Part shown: positions 62,244 through 64,000 of the stretch, piece after piece | Position numbering within the stretch: the first letter of the stretch is position 1 | Layout of the letters: each line of letters opens with the position of its first letter | Source: an uncultured Pelagibacteraceae bacterium | GTDB taxonomy: Bacteria; Pseudomonadota; Alphaproteobacteria; Pelagibacterales; Pelagibacteraceae | DNA length: 64,000 nt | Assembly (NCBI GenBank): GCA_902603925.1 | Contig: CACKWQ010000002.1 | Span: 1 to 64,000, forward strand | Direction: 5' to 3' | Notes under the pieces: generated by a model | What the model saw: only the letters and a program-made list of their open reading frames with translations | Database searches by the model: none | Told to the model about the DNA's origin: nothing | Translations under genes and position numbers: made by a program

Positions 62244-63102
62244 TTTTTAGTTTTAGACAGAAATCATAAATTGTTGATTTAGATACTCTGTCATCTATAT
62301 TTAAAATTTTCACTATGTCTTTAACACTCAAAAAATTTATTAACTTTTTTATGTTAACTTTATCTGATTCGGTGAGCAACAATGAGCTTTTTTTTTGTGT
62401 TTCTTTTTCTGAGATCACAATGGTTAGTTCTCCCTTTAAGGTTTTTTCAAAAGTATTTAAGTTTTTAATGTCATCTCTAATAAATTCCTCAAAATATTTA
62501 GTAATTTCCCTGCAAATAACAATTTTCCGATCATCAAAATAAATTTTTAGGTATGGAATAATTTTGTTTATTTTTTTACTTGAGATAAAAAATATTATTG
62601 AACCAGGAAGGTTAGATAAAAACAAAAGTTCATTTTTTATTTGTGAATTTTTATCAGGTAGAAAACCCTGAAAATAAAAATTATTAGAAAAACCACTTAT
62701 CGAAATTGCTGAGGTTAATGCTGATGGTCCTGGTATAGGTACTAAATTTATGTTATTTTTAATGCATTCATTTATCAATAATTTGCCCGGATCAGATACT
62801 AATGGAGTGCCGGCATCACTTATTAAAGAAACTACATTTCCTGATAATAAAATATCCTTGATGTTTTTTAAAACTCTAGCTTCATTAAATTTATGATTTA
62901 ATATTAATTTTGAGTTTATTTTATAATAATTTAAGAGTTTTTTTGCAACACGTGTATCCTCACATATTATAAAATTTGACTTTTTAAGAACATCCAAAGC
63001 TCTTAAAGTTATATCCCCTAAATTTCCAATTGGTGTTGAAACTATATATAAACCACTTTTAATCTTATTTTTGTCTAGTTCTAGATGCATAATTATGCTC
63101 AA
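62233..63102 (-). CDS. rsmI: 16S rRNA 2'-O-ribose C1402 methyltransferase
   Basis: GLYIVSTPIGNLGDITLRALDVL, EDTRVAKKLL, SDAGTPLVSDPG, PIPGPSALT. Confidence 0.96.
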   Translation of the reverse strand: MSIIMHLELDKNKIKSGLYIVSTPIGNLGDITLRALDVLKKSNFIICEDTRVAKKLLNYYKINSKLILNHKFNEARVLKNIKDILLSGNVVSLISDAGTPLVSDPGKLLINECIKNNINLVPIPGPSALTSAISISGFSNNFYFQGFLPDKNSQIKNELLFLSNLPGSIIFFISSKKINKIIPYLKIYFDDRKIVICREITKYFEEFIRDDIKNLNTFEKTLKGELTIVISEKETQKKSSLLLTESDKVNIKKLINFLSVKDIVKILNIDDRVSKSTIYDFCLKLKNEK

Positions 63103-63120
63103 TATATTATTAATAATACA

Positions 63121-64000
63121 ATGAAAATTTTTATTAGATACATTTATATTTTATTTTTTGTTTGTTTTGTTTATGAAAAAGCAAGCTCGAGTGAGAAAAT
63201 TAAAATTGGATTGGTTGTTCCATTATCTGGGGAATATGGTAAAATTGGAAATTCAATTATTAATGCTACAAGATTAGCTTTAAATTCTATTAATAACGAT
63301 AAAATTCAAATATTGCCAAGAGATAACAAATCTGATCCAACTACCACACTTAATGTTGCAAAAAAGCTTTACGAAGATCAAAATGTTAAAATTATAATTG
63401 GTCCAATTTTTAAGAAAAATAATATTTATTTAGATCGAATACCCGAAGTTACATTTTTATCTTTAACGAACAAGTTAAGTAATAATCCTGACAATGTTAT
63501 TAGCGCAGGTGTGAATGCTATTTCACAACTAAAAGCAATTAAAAAGTTTACAGAGGATCAAAACTTAAAAAGAACAGTTTTATTAAAACCTAATTCCGAT
63601 TTCAAAAATGAAATTGATATTGCAATCTCAAATTTAAAGATAAATCTTAAAGACAATTTTATTTATGAGTCAGATCCAACAGTCTTAACCTCTCAGATAG
63701 AGAAAATAACAAAATATAATATAAGAAAGCAAAATTTATTAGACGAGATAAAGAGAGTTGAAAATTCTGATGATCCAAACAAGGAAAAAAAAATTGAAAA
63801 ACTAAAAAAGAGGGACACTATTGGCGGTTTAAATTTTGACTCAGTTATAATTGCGGATTTTGACGAAAATCTTAAAAGCGTTGCTACATCTCTTCTTTAT
63901 ACCGACGTATCTACAAATAGAGTTCATTATATAACTTTAAATCAATGGTTTGATAAAGCTTTATTAAAAGATAAGTCACTTCAGCCTATATATTTTCCTT
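63121..64000 (+). CDS. Penicillin-binding protein activator/LppC-like periplasmic-binding-fold protein, partial (runs off window)
   Basis: Open reading MKIFIRYIYILFFVCFVYEKASSSEKIKIGLVVPLSGEYGKIGNSIINATRLALNSI...; divergent from rsmI as in other alphaproteobacteria. Confidence 0.8.
   Translation, partial: MKIFIRYIYILFFVCFVYEKASSSEKIKIGLVVPLSGEYGKIGNSIINATRLALNSINNDKIQILPRDNKSDPTTTLNVAKKLYEDQNVKIIIGPIFKKNNIYLDRIPEVTFLSLTNKLSNNPDNVISAGVNAISQLKAIKKFTEDQNLKRTVLLKPNSDFKNEIDIAISNLKINLKDNFIYESDPTVLTSQIEKITKYNIRKQNLLDEIKRVENSDDPNKEKKIEKLKKRDTIGGLNFDSVIIADFDENLKSVATSLLYTDVSTNRVHYITLNQWFDKALLKDKSLQPIYFP

Overview
This 64 kb window is a very AT-rich, densely packed chromosomal segment. Gene order and protein content look like a streamlined marine alphaproteobacterium, most likely Pelagibacterales/SAR11-like (inferred from content; no phylogeny was run). 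Nearly all of it is core housekeeping: gltBD, uppP, argH-lptM-lysA, dnaN/dnaA-rpsT-mutM-ubiE-ubiB-coaBC-dut, irr-fabA-fabB-fabI, a long minus-strand block (murJ-trpS-nfuA-(bax)-tsaB-fur-miaB-phoH-ybeY-lnt-metK-nusA-infB-rbfA-rpsO-pnp), maeB and rsmI. There are two tRNAs: Arg-ACG and Leu-CAA. I saw no CRISPR array, prophage, transposon, rRNA or obvious defence island. The observations most worth a second look are small or cis-regulatory: (i) a 23-aa almost purely Lys/Arg/Ala micropeptide with its own promoter, 5' hairpin, RBS and terminator; (ii) an intrinsic terminator directly abutting the nusA start, suggesting attenuation or autoregulation; (iii) a hotdog thioesterase sandwiched between two start/stop-overlapping single-TM micropeptides after tRNA-Arg; (iv) a structured leader before the SUV3-like helicase; (v) a minimal ~124-aa TsaB divergently overlapping a secreted polysaccharide deacetylase; (vi) loss of several usually interleaved genes (rimI, corC, trmB, rimP, ylxR, truB) from the conserved block; (vii) katG with a palindrome next to irr. 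No large novel multi-gene system was evident.
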